Below are positions 35,521 through 47,878 of a stretch of DNA of 64,000 bases, one piece after another. The DNA comes from Torymus aiolomorphi. Lineage: Eukaryota > Arthropoda > Insecta > Hymenoptera > Torymidae. The notes beneath the pieces are model-generated. The model did not search any database and was not told the DNA's origin. It saw only the letters and a list, made by a program, of their open reading frames with translations. The position numbers and the translations under genes were made by a program. How positions within the stretch are numbered: the first letter of the stretch is position 1; each line of letters starts with the position of its first letter. The stretch lies in assembly GCA_036365515.1 (NCBI GenBank), contig CM070873.1, forward strand, positions 171,121,104 through 171,185,103, read 5' to 3'.

Positions 35521-37830
35521 CGTTGAAAATAGACCGGGTAGGTAAGTGCATTTATTGATAAAAATATGCAATACTGCCGAATTATGCCCGATTAATTCAT
35601 ATATTTACCTTTGGTTAGTTGAGCGTAGATTGGAAAGTTTAGTACGTCTACGCTGTCCTGTCCTGCAGGGGGAAATGGACGTTAAACAGCCCCTAGTCTT
35701 TTAGACGATCCACATTGTCCTGCAGGGGGAAATGGACATTAAGCAGCCCTTAGTCTTTTAGACGACCTGTATTGTCCTGCAGGGGGAAATGGACGTTTAA
35801 GCAGCCTCCAGTCTTCAAGACGAATTATTATCGAAATTTAACTTTTTGTTTATATCTTATTTATAAGCTAAATCATTATTACGCCGTAATTTTCATTGAT
35901 TTTTTTTTATCTTCGTTTGAGATGTCTAGCCTCGCGTTGAGAAGAATGATATGATTTGGGTTAATTATAATACTCTGGAAGATTGAAATAATGAGTACAT
36001 CTTCCATTTGAATTCTCCGCTTGAGAATTACTAATCTCGCGTTGAGATCGTAAGTATCAGGAGCGTAATGATTTATGCCTTTTTGTCGCTTGAGATGTTT
36101 CGCCTCGCGATGTGATATTTCAATTTCTTAATATTTTCTTTTGAGGATTGGAGATCCTTAATAGAACAAAAATTGTCATTAGTGATTTCGCGTTGAGATA
36201 ATAATGTCCCATATAAAGAGGTAGCTTCTAAAATTAATTACATTATAAAGATTGGAATAATTAGTACATCTTTTATTTTACTTTTCCGCTTGAGATATAA
36301 TTAACTCACGTTGAGACTAAAAATTATTAGCTGCCTAAAATGATATTTATCCCCTACATAAGCTTAAAATATTTCATTTTACCAGGACAAATCTCAATTG
36401 GATATATTAACTAACAATTAAAAAGCTTTAAGTATTTCGTAAAAATTATAGTGATTTTTTCTACGTTCGCTTGAGATGTATTTGCCTCGCGTAGAGAAGT
36501 AAACTATTAATTATGATCGATAATTCGAAAATATAGTTTGATTAGGTATCGAATCCAGGCAGTTTAAAATATATCATAATCACTATTCTTATTATCTTAT
36601 TGCTGATAGAGTTTGTGATTTATTTCCGAACCCATAGCGCCCACAAGAGTTAAATACTTTAGTCTATTGTGCCTATTTGGTTTAATACGGCTTCGATATT
36701 AAGAACAGTAACTCGTACAGACTTTTAACCATGATGCCTATTAAACTAAGGCTGAGAAAAAAAAATTACCTTAAATTCAATTCGGTTGTTATATGTAATA
36801 AAAGTATTATACGATGTAGATTTTTCTCTCTTAATATATTCTGAAGCAAGAATAGAGCACTTCATCATGCCTAGAGCTCTAGCTGATTCCATAAGTATCT
36901 GCTCGTGTTAATCACATATTTTTGTGGTCTTGATGTATCGACGTCTAGTTAAACCTAGCGGATGCAACGCCTGCATTGTTTATTTTTCAAAAGGTAGGTT
37001 GTCCCTGGCCTTCACACCTGTTTTGTGAGATGTTAGTCAATCATCGTGAAGTGTCCCTTAGACCTCGATGAGTATATGCCTTCTCCAGGGTCGTCGGATT
37101 TAGATTGCCTAACTGACAACCACCATGTAGACGATGTATTGGAGCCCTTTCTTTGAGCACGTCATCGTATTAAGTCGGAATACACTTCTTTTGTCTAGGT
37201 AGATCACATATTTGCGTAATAGGTATTATTTTAGAATACCTTATTCCAGACCTTGATTTTGTTACCACGAACTGAGGGGGATTATAATGGAATGAGCTAT
37301 CTTTAGTATTTTCGTATTGGCCTCTGAATGTTAGTACAGTCTTCGAAATTCTTCGAATCTATTGTTATAGTAGTTTAATCTAAAGTTTCACCGGATTTGA
37401 TTTAAATGCCGCGTTGTGCGAGGGATAAAAATTGAGTATCCGTTTCTGCGTACACGTGCATAGGCGATTAAATAGATTCAATTTGTAATTTTCTTGTGGT
37501 TCTTTACTGAAGTATTAATAGGGGATGGATTTTTGTAAATGCCTTCGCATTTACGCCTATCCAGAACCTTGGGCGTTTATATTGTAATTATTATTTGCCT
37601 CATCGGCGTTGATTTGCTTTTTTTTTCTTGCAGCAATTTTATTTGAGAACCCTGATATAAAGAGCGTAATATTATTCGTGCCATATTCTGCGCGTGAGAT
37701 GTTGTGCCTCGTGAGGCGATATATCTATTTTATATTTTCTTCCTACCGTTTGAGATTTTTAGTGGAAGGAAATATTGTATTAGGGTTATTAACTCCGCTT
37801 GAGATGCATTTGCCTAGCGTTGAGATATAA
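35105..37830 (+). repeat. Recurrent paired motif CGCTTGAGAT ... CTCGCGTTGAGA in the LARD interior
   Basis: A 5' half 'c(c/t)gcttgagat' is followed within about 5-13 nt by 'cctcgcgttgaga' (variants) at about 35112, 35421, 35913, 36018, 36086, 36287, 36469, 37685 and 37796, with isolated halves at 36191 and 37748. Spacing between pairs is irregular, so it is not a simple tandem array. Confidence 0.7.
35648..35822. repeat. Tandem repeat, ~58 bp unit x 3
   Basis: 'tgtcctgcagggggaaatgg' followed by 'ac.tt.a.cagcc' and 'agtctt..agacga' at about 35657, 35712 and 35773. Confidence 0.92.
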
Positions 37831-39440
37831 TAGTTAACTATGCTCGTAAAGTTAGTAATTTATGTTGGTTAGGTATCGAACCCGCGAAAGTAAAATATTT
37901 CAATTGATCTGCTAATATTATCTAATTGCAGGCTAGAGGTTGACATTTGTTTCGAACCCGATAGCCCTATACAGGTTAATTATTTTTCTGAAAAAAAAGG
38001 TAAATTTAGTTTTGATGTTTACATTTGAGGCTTCATAAAATAAGGCAAGGGAAATGCCTTTAAATCTATTCGGTTTCTATGGCTTTCTTCAACTAATTGT
38101 CGAAGTTTGGTTTAATTCTTGTTTTTTGGTGCGTGTAATCGAAGCCCGATTCTTCACAATTCTTATGCCTAGTATCTTACATAGATTCTTTAAACATCTG
38201 CTTGTCTTGATGTCATGTTATAATATTTTGATGTATCGTCGATTAGTAACATTCAGCGAATTCAACGACTATATAGTGTGCTTTTCGTCTGGTATGCCGT
38301 CCCTGGCGTCCACGCCTGCTTAACCTTTAGGCTGCGGGGAAATTTCAGTCAAATTGACCTCTCAGAATATGTAAAATGTATACATAATATCACTGGATAT
38401 CTCAGATAGAGTCGCTGACCTGACTGCTGGTCCATATATCGATCAGCCCCGCAGGCAACGTAAAGTACAATGTAAAAAAATTTGTCTCTTTTGTTATGAA
38501 GATTTGAGAGGGTATTTCTATGTAATTTCACGCGTTGAATATGAAAAAAATAATAACAAAATTCTCGCAGACATCCTTGACCTTGAAAATCACCATTTGA
38601 AGGTCAAATTTCATTCCTACTATAAGTCAAGTTTTTAGACGGTTTTCGTACGTAGTTTGATGTGCTGAATAAGTAAAAAATAATAAAAAAATTCCTGTTG
38701 ATAATCCTGACCTTCAGTATTTCAATGTCAAGAATGTTTTGAGAAATTTTAAAACTATTTGTTATGTATTCAGAACATCAAATTTGATCTAAAAACTTCA
38801 AATATTCTTTGTCTCTAGAGTGGTCCATATATCGACCACCCCCGCAGCTAAAAGGTTAATGAGATGTTAGTCAATCGTTGTGAAGTATCCCCATTGGATC
38901 CCGATGAGTATATGCCTTCTCCATGGTTGTAGGATTTATATTGCCTAACTGATGGTTACCGTATACACGATGTATTGGAGCCTTTTTGTGCACGTCATCG
39001 TAATTAGTTGAGACACATTTCTTTTAGTCCAGGTTGATTAGATTCGCGTAGTAGCTTTCATTTTAGAGTGCCATACTTCAGACGATGATTTAAATGACAC
39101 AAGTTGGTTGGGAGCATGTAGGATCTTTTCATTATTTTTGCATAGAGCTGGGAGGGATAGTGGTAGCAAAATTAAGCGATGAGATAGAAATTCGAACAAA
39201 GATATGTACCTCGAAATTGATTTTAAGCCGCGTTCGTTGATCCCTTAGTAATGTGAGGATTAGCTGAAGTATTGCCAAAGGTATTGCCGGGAAAACTAAT
39301 ATCGCGAAGAACTGTTATCCGCGAGTTTGGAATTAGGCCTAACCAGAACATAGTTAAATACATTTACGTGGCCTGAGGTGCTAATATCATTTCTGCTGCC
39401 TTTCGGTATTTATATTATAATTATTATTTGCCATTCTGGC
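36845..39440. repeat. Large diverged direct duplication in the LARD interior
   Basis: 36920-37300 ('tgatgtatcg.cg..tagt', 'gagatgttagtcaatc', 'gatgagtatatgccttctcc', 'acgatgtattggagcc') recurs at 38230-39070 in the same order, split by the TTAA MITE. More diverged matches flank both copies ('ggcgtt..tattgtaattattatttgcc' at about 37570 and 39400). Confidence 0.75.
38320..38859. mobile_element. piggyBac-like MITE with TTAA target sites
   Basis: TTAA at 38320-38323 and 38856-38859 flank 'cctttaggctgcgggg' and its inverted counterpart 'cccccgcagctaaaagg'. A third copy of the right-end motif ('ggtccatatatcga.cagcc') lies inside at about 38430. The other copy of the host duplication (about 37018, 'ctgttttgtgagatgttagt') lacks the insert, which confirms the borders. 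Confidence 0.85.
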
Positions 39441-39698
39441 GCTAATTAGTATTCATTTCGGTGCTCTACAGGCGAGAATAAGGTTTATCCTCTATATAAA
39501 CCATTGTGTTATTATTTTAATTGCCTAATGCACCTTTATGAAATGATATAATTTGTTTTTGCAGTAATTTTGATTTGGAGTACCCAGAGACGTCGGAGGT
39601 ATGAAGGTATCCTGGCTGCCCTATCTAAACCGCGATGTAGAATAAAGCAAGCCCTGCCGTTTTCATTCAATCAAATGAAATCCCATGTTTTCTCTAAC

Positions 39699-39710
39699 GG
39701 GGGGGGGGGG
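39699..39710 (+). other. Polypurine tract (G12) before the 3' LTR
   Basis: Twelve consecutive G, then 'tat' and the LTR start TGTAAC at 39714; expected position for plus-strand priming. Confidence 0.6.
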
Positions 39711-39713
39711 TAT

Positions 39714-41541
39714 TGTAACCTGGCGGATTTTTAGCACGTTACTTTCGCGTTTCGGAGAGCGGATTTCGACTATGAAATCCCCTCTATTGGCAGCCAGGAG
39801 GAGAGTCCTTCACCTCAGCTTTCAGGGTCACTCATATTTTTGTACTATTTGCTTATTTTTTTGTTATCTTTTTGTTTTCATGCGAGAGGAATACTTTGCG
39901 GCGAGCAAAAAGCGCGACGACGTACTTTTCAGCTAACTGCCTCCCGTCAGCCTTCAGCGTCCGGTCTCATCGTCAGCCGTCTCGTCCTCGTCTCGACGCA
40001 GCATCCAACATCAGCTGAAGATCATCGCCTCCAGCTGGGACCAGCTCCCGAAGCTACGTATTTATTTGGCTGCCTTAGCGAGTTAATATATTTAAGTAAC
40101 TTCGCGTTTATTTAACCTCTCTCTTCCCTTAAAGTGCATAAATTAACCGTACAATGAAGATGCATTAGCATCTGCACGTATTCATAAAAATGCCTAGTCG
40201 AGCAGTTTCTAGAATTCTTACATATCTTTCTCTGCCTCGAACTTCATGGAAAATTCCATTTACAGGAACGCAAGAATTAACTGCGACTCAACGTAGAAGA
40301 GCGAGAGAGAGAGAGACAACAACCACGGCTTTGGACGCGTTCTTTCGGCTGAGGTGATCGACTTCCAACCAATCAGCAACGGCTACGTCGACGGCGAGCG
40401 AGACGGCGTGGCGCTCTATGATTCTCCTCCTGGCCACCGACGAGGAACGACGTTGGAAGCCTGCAGTACCGTCAACCGCGCCGTGTGTTTAATTATTGCC
40501 GTTAGGACTGCAGATCCCGCGAGTGCCTTTGCCTCGCGTATTTATTATTAAGATTTACCTGTATTTTAGAGTTAGTAACAGTAGATTTTAATTAAGTAGC
40601 TGCCGCGAGTCGATATCGTATTATCCTGCCCCTGCGGGAGTCCAGGATTTGAGCGGAAGCGGTACGGCTTGCGAACATTGTAACTTTCTCTCTGTGACGA
40701 TTTTAGATGCCTATAAATAGCTTTAGGTGTTTGCGCCTAGATGCCTTCATCCCTGCGCTTTTACGTAAAATAAAGACTAAAGCCTCGATCAACAATTTGT
40801 CACGCGGTTAATGGTAGTTATTCAGAGCATTTGTGCCCATGTGACCCGCGGATTTCTATATATTATTTGTAAAGGTGAATTAGTGAAGCGAATTGAATTT
40901 AAATTGTAAAGCACTATAATAAATATTTTCTAACTATTGCCGCGCGAGTCTTAATTGCAATAAATTGATTGCCTCAGTGAGGCTAGCGCATAATCAAACA
41001 CTTGTTGTTGATAGAAGAATTTATACGAAGTAATGTATGGGAATTTCTGCCGCAAATTGGCTTTCTTTTGTTAATTGAGAATCGTTAGAAATTAAAGTAT
41101 TAGAGTTACGTTTATGTTTGCCTAAATCTATCGATTTCATTTACTTATGTTATATTGAATAATCTGAATGTTATTCGTGTCGATATTGTGTTTGTCTGAA
41201 CGTGAGATTTACTCCTGCCGTCTGAACTCGCTCCTCTTCCGCGGAGCTGTCGAGCAACCATTAAAAATTTCGTAAGTGATGAACTCTACTTGTTATTTCG
41301 AATAGTGAGAGGTACTGCTCACTTTATTTATCTGTAAATTGGATTATTAACAGTGCCTGGCGCCCAGTATGTCGTATTAGGCCTTCTGCATTACGTCTTA
41401 GTTAAACCAAAATTTATTTTGCCAACTACTTTACGTCATTTTAGTATTTGCCTTTTGAAACAAATCTTTATTCTCATTTGTCCACCAAATATAATCGGGA
41501 GTATTTGGTTGCTGCCCACGTGACTAACTCTCCCCGTTATA
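39714..41541 (+). mobile_element. 3' LTR of the LARD-like element (1828 bp)
   Basis: Direct copy of the 5' LTR without the MITE. It contains 'tataaatag' (40712) and AATAAA (40769) and ends CCGTTATA at 41541. It differs from the 5' copy by scattered substitutions and small indels (e.g. a 'gagaggaatactttgcggcg' segment at about 39882 is absent from the 5' LTR). The insertion is therefore old enough to have diverged. Confidence 0.88.
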
Positions 41542-41545
41542 TGGT

Positions 41546-43083
41546 ATATATAATAATATTAAAGATTTTAAATAACGCACAAGTTATCATTTGCACACGG
41601 ACATAAAAGTAGCATTATTTTAGAAGCTGATAACATCTCTTAAATACCTAAAGAAATACTACAAATACTTAATTGTCTACAAGCAAAGTTTCTGATCAAC
41701 AAGTTCCCAAAAATGCTTGAATATTCCGTATATGTAGAAATATACTCATGAAAGTTGGATTAGTTTTAATTTATGAAGATATTGCTAACTAGAAATAATA
41801 TACAAGTCATTGTTAGCTCACCGTCCTAAAAGTAGTTACTCAAAAACTGATTAATAAGTGGACGACTGACAAAGCTAAACAAATTTTAGGCAAAATTAAT
41901 TATCTACAAACAATGGTACCGAGCCTCTTCCAGCCGTAAGAATTTTACAGTTTTTTTTTTTGTTCGCGTTGTTCTTACAAAAACCAAGGGTAGTTCTTCA
42001 AAACCTAATAAAATAAAAACATGGAGGAAAATATAAATAAAAGCTACAGAAGTTTACTTACTTACAAAGATAGCTTTCTTTAAATTAGTAGGTTCTCAAA
42101 AATACCTAAATAATCCCTATATTTAGAAAAGTACTCAAAAATCTGAGGCGTGTTGTTATATACAATATTATACAAGACTGTAAAAGAACGCCAAAGTTGG
42201 TGTTTGCACACTTACGTAAAGGTAGTATTCCAAAAGCTGATAAACTGAACAACCCCACAAGAAAAAATCCTATAGAAAATCCTGTAATAAATATTGTAGA
42301 AATTTCTATAGGAAAAATTCGAAGGCACGCCTTTGAAAAACGTAAACAAATACTATAAAAATTCAAATCACTGCGTACAAAGTTTCTGATCAGTAAGTTC
42401 CTAAAACCGCTTTGCTGTATCTTATATATAGTAATATGCTCAAAAATGGGAGCGTTATTGGTATATATAATAATATTTAAGACTTTAAATAACGCACAAT
42501 TTATCATTTGCACACGGACATAAAGGTAGCATTATTTTAGAAGCGGATAACATCTCTTAAATACCTAAACAAATACTACAAATACTTAAATGTCTACAGA
42601 CAAAGTTTCTGATCAACAAGTTCCCAAAAACGCTTGAATATTTCGTATATGTAGAAATATATTCATGAAAGTTGGGCTAGTTATAATTTATGAAGATATT
42701 GCTAACTAGAAATAATATACAAGTCATTGTTAGCTCCCCGTCCTAAAAGTAGTTACTCAAAAACTGATTAATAAGTGGACGACTGACAAAGCTAAACAAA
42801 TTTTAGGCAAAATTAATTATCTACAAACAATGGTATCGAGCCTCTTCCAGCCGTAAGAATTTTACAGTTTTTTGTTCTTTGTTCACATTGTTCGCACAAA
42901 AACCAAAGGTAGTTCTTCAAAACCTGATAAAATAAAAACAATAGAGGAAAATATAAATAAAAGCTACAGAAGTTTACTTACTCACAAAGATAGCTTTTTT
43001 TAAATTAGTAGGTTCTCAAAAATACCTAAATAATCCCTATACATAGAAAAGTACTCAAAAATGTGAGGCTTGTTGTTATATAC
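41546..43083. repeat. ~920 bp satellite, end of unit 2, unit 3, start of unit 4
   Basis: Continues exactly where 30648 breaks off. A second full phase starts at about 41955 and a third at about 42878. Serves as the empty-site reference for the insertions at 30649 and 44843. Confidence 0.92.
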
Positions 43084-44513
43084 TGAAACGTTCGCTCATT
43101 TACTATATATGTATTTATTTATTTATATATATATGAGGACTCAGGTGAGGAAGGGGGATTGACGGACGCAAATAAATAATAAAATATTTTATCCTTTTGG
43201 ATATTTGTATTTTTATTCGATAACTTAAATTTAATACATTTAAATTACATCATCGTTAATCTTTCATAGCACGCGTAATATAAGAATTCGCGAAAAGAAT
43301 TTATTAAACCTAATGGTTATACTATATCTCGTAATGCATTTAACGAAACGCAAAATCTTATTTTATTGGAAAGGATTTTAAACCAAAGCAAAAAAAAAAA
43401 TTATAATTGACTCGTAGGTCATAAAATATGCAATTAAACTGGACGCGTGACATAAGAGTGCGTCGCGAAAACGAATTTATTTTAATTTAACAAAAATCTT
43501 CTGCGACCAATTATCGGCTACCACGTCGTCGCACGCTCTCGACTTCTATTCAAATTTGTTCTATAAAAAGAAAAGTCGACTAAATACAGCTTTTAAATTG
43601 GCTCTAAACAAGGATTTTAACTAAATTCGTTAATTTATGTGATCCCGTGCATAAAGACACGAACAACAATTCCTTCTATTACATAAACTCCTAAAGTCGG
43701 GCACGTACTCGCAATACCTGGTACCTGTTTGCAGCCCGTCGGATGTGTGCCCAGACAACTCACGCGCCGTGGCACGAGGGGGAGACAGAGGTCCCCTGTT
43801 TTCCGCCGTGGATCCACCAGGCGAGGTGCAAAATGAAACGCTGAAAAAATGATGGGCGGCGCCGGTCAGTATGAACTGGCCAACTTGATCCTGTTTCTCC
43901 CGTAGGGTTAATCCCGGATCTAGCCTTTTCCTTACCAACTTCTTTTTTTCCTTCGATCGTGTAGTACTGGCTCTGCTGGTCGTTGTCGCCGTTCTCTCGT
44001 CCTCCACCTAATCCAATCTAGGGGATCCACGAACGAGAAAGAAAAAAAGCGCGTGAGAAAACTCTGTGCTCACTGAGGGCTCGGTGCCTCGCATGCGTGC
44101 GCTCCGGGCGTCCCTGGAAGAGTGCCTGCTCCGGCTCCTCGCTCGCTCTCCCCACCTTCGCGGATATTTCCAAAGATACGTCTAGGAAGATGAATAAGCA
44201 CACCTACGTGACGTGCTCCCTATGTATGTCATGTACACCCTAGGATACATGCGTACCGGCCACATGTGTGTGCCTTTACCGCAATTGTTATTGGCTTGCG
44301 CGTATCTATTATCTCGCTCGCATCGCTTGGGTTCTCTCTTTTTTTTTCTTTTTGTGGTGCGCGCTATTCAAATTACTAGTATGCGAGATAATAGATCCGC
44401 AGGCCTCAAATGCTTATACATGCACGGTTAATTTCCTTATATTTGTTGCACGATGAAGGGCGAAATTTCTTATCCACCGGTTTGGGTGCGCTGCGCCTTA
44501 TGCAACCGTTGCA
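43084..44513. mobile_element. Solo LTR, 1430 bp, with perfect ATAC target duplication
   Basis: Starts TGAAACG and ends CGTTGCA, flanked by ATAC at 43080-43083 and 44514-44517. The satellite without the insert reads 'gttatatacaatattatac' (about 42155), confirming a clean insertion with 4 bp duplicated, as for Ty3/Gypsy. No internal region remains, so LTR-LTR recombination is inferred. 'aaatacata' on the minus strand near 43110 may be its poly(A) region. Frames on the minus strand at 43630-44007 have no recognisable motif. Confidence 0.75.
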
Positions 44514-44517
44514 ATAC

Positions 44518-44842
44518 AATATTATACAAGACTGTAAAAAAACGCCCAAGTCGGTGTTTGCACACTTACGTAAAGGTAGTATTCCGAAAGCTGATAAACT
44601 GAAGAACCCCACATGAATAAGTCCTATAGAAAATCCTGTAATAAATATTGTAGAAATATCTATTAGAAAAATTCAAAGGCACGCCTTTGAAGAACGTAAA
44701 CAAATACTATAAAAATTGAAATCACTACGTACAAAGTTTCTGATCAGTAAGTTCCTAAAACCGCTTTGCTGTATCTTATATATAGTCATATGCTCAAAAA
44801 TAGGAGCGTTATTAGTATATATAATAATATTTAAGACTTTAA
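44518..44842. repeat. ~920 bp satellite, unit 4 continued
   Basis: Resumes 'aatattatacaagactgtaa' after the solo LTR and is cut again at 'taagactttaa' by the long-TIR element. Confidence 0.9.
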
Positions 44843-45237
44843 GGGGGGTATGGTTAATTCGTAAAAAAATGGGTCATTTTTAATGATTTTTATATTCGTT
44901 CCAGTAAATGAAAATTTATTTTAATAAAAAGTATACGATTCAGTAACTATTGTACAATATTTTGTGAAATTTTCATTGAAAAATATTAAAAATTAAGCCG
45001 TTGGCAGCAATTCTGCGGAGGTGCCTTGACAAAATGTTGTTTTGCGATGGACAGCATATCTCAGCACTGGATCGTCTGAAATTAAAAATTGAAACAGATA
45101 TCGTTAGATAAGCACATTCTCGAGGTAACAACGAGAGGAATTTTTTTTTTTCGATTTTTCAATTTATGGTGACATAAAAACAAAACTTTGACATAAAAAC
45201 ACCGATTTTTGCTAAAAAAATTGACATATTTGTTACT

Positions 45238-46524
45238 TGTAACGGCCTGCGCGTGTACGTGCGCGAGTGTGCATGTATCGGTGTGCGCGAACGAGACATG
45301 AGGCGAGTCTCAGCACACCGCGTCGGCACGCACTAATGCCCGAAATGTAAACATCTCTCAACCTTACGCGAAGGACAAGGCCGAGAGATGCTTGCGCGTG
45401 CCGACGAAGTAGCAGGCAGGCAGTATCGTTTCGGCGACAGCCCGAGAGCTGCTTCCCTGTGAACACCCGCGCGTGAGCGATATCGAGAGGAGAGAGAGAG
45501 AGAGAGAGAGATCCACGCGGGTTTATCTCGAGAAGTGCGGAGTAGTGAGCGGGTGCAGCAGCGAGTGCGCCCGGACTGCAGCAGCACGGCGCCGAGAGCC
45601 GCGTTCCCTCGTGGTTGAGAGAGAGGGAGAGAGAGCCACGCTCAACCGTGGCCGAGAGCGCAAGTGAGAGAGGAAGGGAGCATCGCGGCTGAAGCCAGCT
45701 TCGGCCGAGCCGACCCGCGGGCGCGAGTACACGGTGCTCGCGCATTTCTGAGCAGCCGAGTAAGCACGCACGAGAGAGAGAGCGCGACAGCGAAGTCGCG
45801 CGTTGTAACACCGGCAGGTACGGCTGCCGAGGAAGGCAGCCGACGGCAAGCGACGGCGCGCAGGCGAGAAGGAGGAGATTTCGCCGAGGGTCGGTACGAG
45901 CCACTGCTCGCGCCCCACTGCATTGTTGCGCCGTTCATCGGCAAATCCGCTTAGAAGAAGCGAATAATTGTGCGACGCCTGCCCCGTTACAACTGGCGAT
46001 CGACCAACGTCGGCGCGGGCCGCTTTGACGAGTGCGTGTGTGCGACCGCGCGTACACGTAACTAGAGCGCGGGGGCACCACCCGTATCGGTGCGTATAAA
46101 GGATACGCGCCGCTTGTATATTATTCCTTACGCCCGAAGGGGCAATAAACTTCTTTCATCGTTCACACGCGTTCGTGCATTATTTGACGCGTAGTCCCGG
46201 ATCCTTTTTCCTAGTCGGTGGCGCGGCGGTATAGAATACCACCGGCCTCCGTGGGCGCGATTACACGGTGCTTGCGCATTTCTGAGCAGCCGAGTAAGCA
46301 CGCACGAGAGAGAAAGCGCGACAGCGAAGTCGCGCGTTGTAACGCCGGCAGGTACGGCTGCCGAGGAAGGCAGCCGACGGCAAGCGTCGGCGCGCAGGCG
46401 AGAAGGAGGAGATTTCGCCGAGGGTCGGCACGAGCAAGTGCTCGCGCCCCACTGCATTGTTGCGCCGTTCATCGGTAAATCCGCTTAGAAGAAGCGAATA
46501 ATTGTGCGACGCCTGCCCCGTTAC
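45238..46524 (+). mobile_element. 5' LTR of the Gypsy element, with an internal 270 bp duplication
   Basis: The LTR's own 3' end (46255-46524) is present a second time at 45721-45990, ending at exactly the same 'ccccgttac'. It contains 'tataaa' at 46095, AATAAA at 46144 and a GA tract near 45488. The matching 3' LTR has only one copy of the end segment. Confidence 0.85.
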
Positions 46525-47878
46525 GTTCACGGACATCACGCCCGCCCGCCGGAATGAAAAAAATCTGCGAGAAGAGACGCAGTCGAGAAGCCTGTCCTCT
46601 CGGCTAGACATCAGCGGACGGGGACTGCCGACCCCGATACAGCATCCCATTTCGAGGCCTCGACAGCCTCCGGCGGAAGAGAGGCCGCCGCCACCTAGTA
46701 CCCCGCTGTCGCATCGAACAGGATTCGGTGGCGCCTGGAGGGGGGGTGGATCACAGAGCCAGCAGATAGAATCGATTGACTCTGAGATACAGCGCGAAAC
46801 AAGAGGAAGGTCGATGACAGGATCGTACGAAGAATCGAACCGCACGACAGGCAGCGGACTTCGAGATGTCGGCCAAGTAGTGCGCCGATGGGGATTCAAG
46901 TTCGCTGGCGAACCTGGTGAAAGCATCGACACCTTCCTCGAGCGAGTCAAGGAGAATTGGGAACTCGCCAAGCTTACGGAAGGGGAAATACTGAGTGCCC
47001 TTCCGGAGCTATTCGTCGGCGTAGCCGGTACCTGGGTGCGATCCAACAGGACGAGCTAGATCACCTGGGAGGAATTCTGTCGCCGGATACGGCGATGGAG
47101 CGGCATGACGGACCGTGTACAGCAACGGCTGAGGCACGAGGTCGCTTTGCGAACGAAAGGACCGGAAGAGTCCGTGCGTGATTACGTTACGTGCCTCGAA
47201 GCAATGATGCGGAAGATGGAGCCACTGCCGACGCTTGATTTCAAGCTGGGGACGCTACACCGGAACATGAAGCCGCGACTGCAGCAGCTCATTCGACGAA
47301 GCGACTTCGAAGACGTTGAGACCTTGCTGGATCTAGCAATGGAGGCGGAGCTTGCAGTGGACGCGGAGAAGTCCTTCAAGCTTCCGCCGCCGCCGGAGTC
47401 GTGCGTGTACGCGCAGTAGGCGTACAAACCCCGCAAACTGGCTCCGCCTAAGGTGAAGGCCGCGGCGGTAGAGACAAAGCTGCCGCCGACTCCACCGCCA
47501 CCGAAAACGCCGACGATAGATGAAACGATCGAGTGGTTCGCGAAGGTGATCCTGGGGGGGATGCAACGCATGCAACAGAAGCAACCGCCCCCTCCTCCAC
47601 CTGCACCCCCGTCGACGCGGAACCGGAGCGGAGAGAAAGGGTCCCGGAGAAAGAAGAGTAGCTCCAAACGCCCCAGTAGGAAGACGAGTAGAAGGGGCGA
47701 GAAATCAAACTCCAGCAGCGATTCGAGCGAAGAAAACCGAGCCAAGAGGTCGCCAAGGAGGACAGGCGAACCGAGCGCACCGGCACCGGGAGTATTCAGC
47801 TGTTATGGATGCGGCGCTCCCGGAGTAATTCGCCGAAATTGCCCGAAGTACGCGGGAAACGTACCGCAGGCGAAGTAA
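46525..47878 (+). pseudogene. gag: Gypsy gag (two amber stops)
   Basis: One frame from the LTR edge to TAA at 47876-47878. The first in-frame ATG is at 46814 (MTGSYEESN), so the true start is uncertain. It has a capsid-like segment (FLERVKENWELAKL), then EEFCRRIRRW, a Pro-rich and Ser/Lys-rich basic linker (about 47580-47760), and a degenerate zinc knuckle CYGCGAPGVIRRNCPK in which the expected His is Arg. TAG codons at 47057-47059 and 47417-47419 break it. Pol begins in the -1 frame overlapping the knuckle region, the usual gag-pol arrangement. Gag would build the intracellular particle. Confidence 0.85.

Noticed and set aside
43630..44007. 125-codon minus-strand frame as a possible host exon
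   Set aside because: It lies wholly within the solo LTR defined by target duplications, and no domain or splice structure supports it.
46502..46813. Gag start at 46502
   Set aside because: The codon there is TTG and lies inside the 5' LTR; the first in-frame ATG is at 46814.
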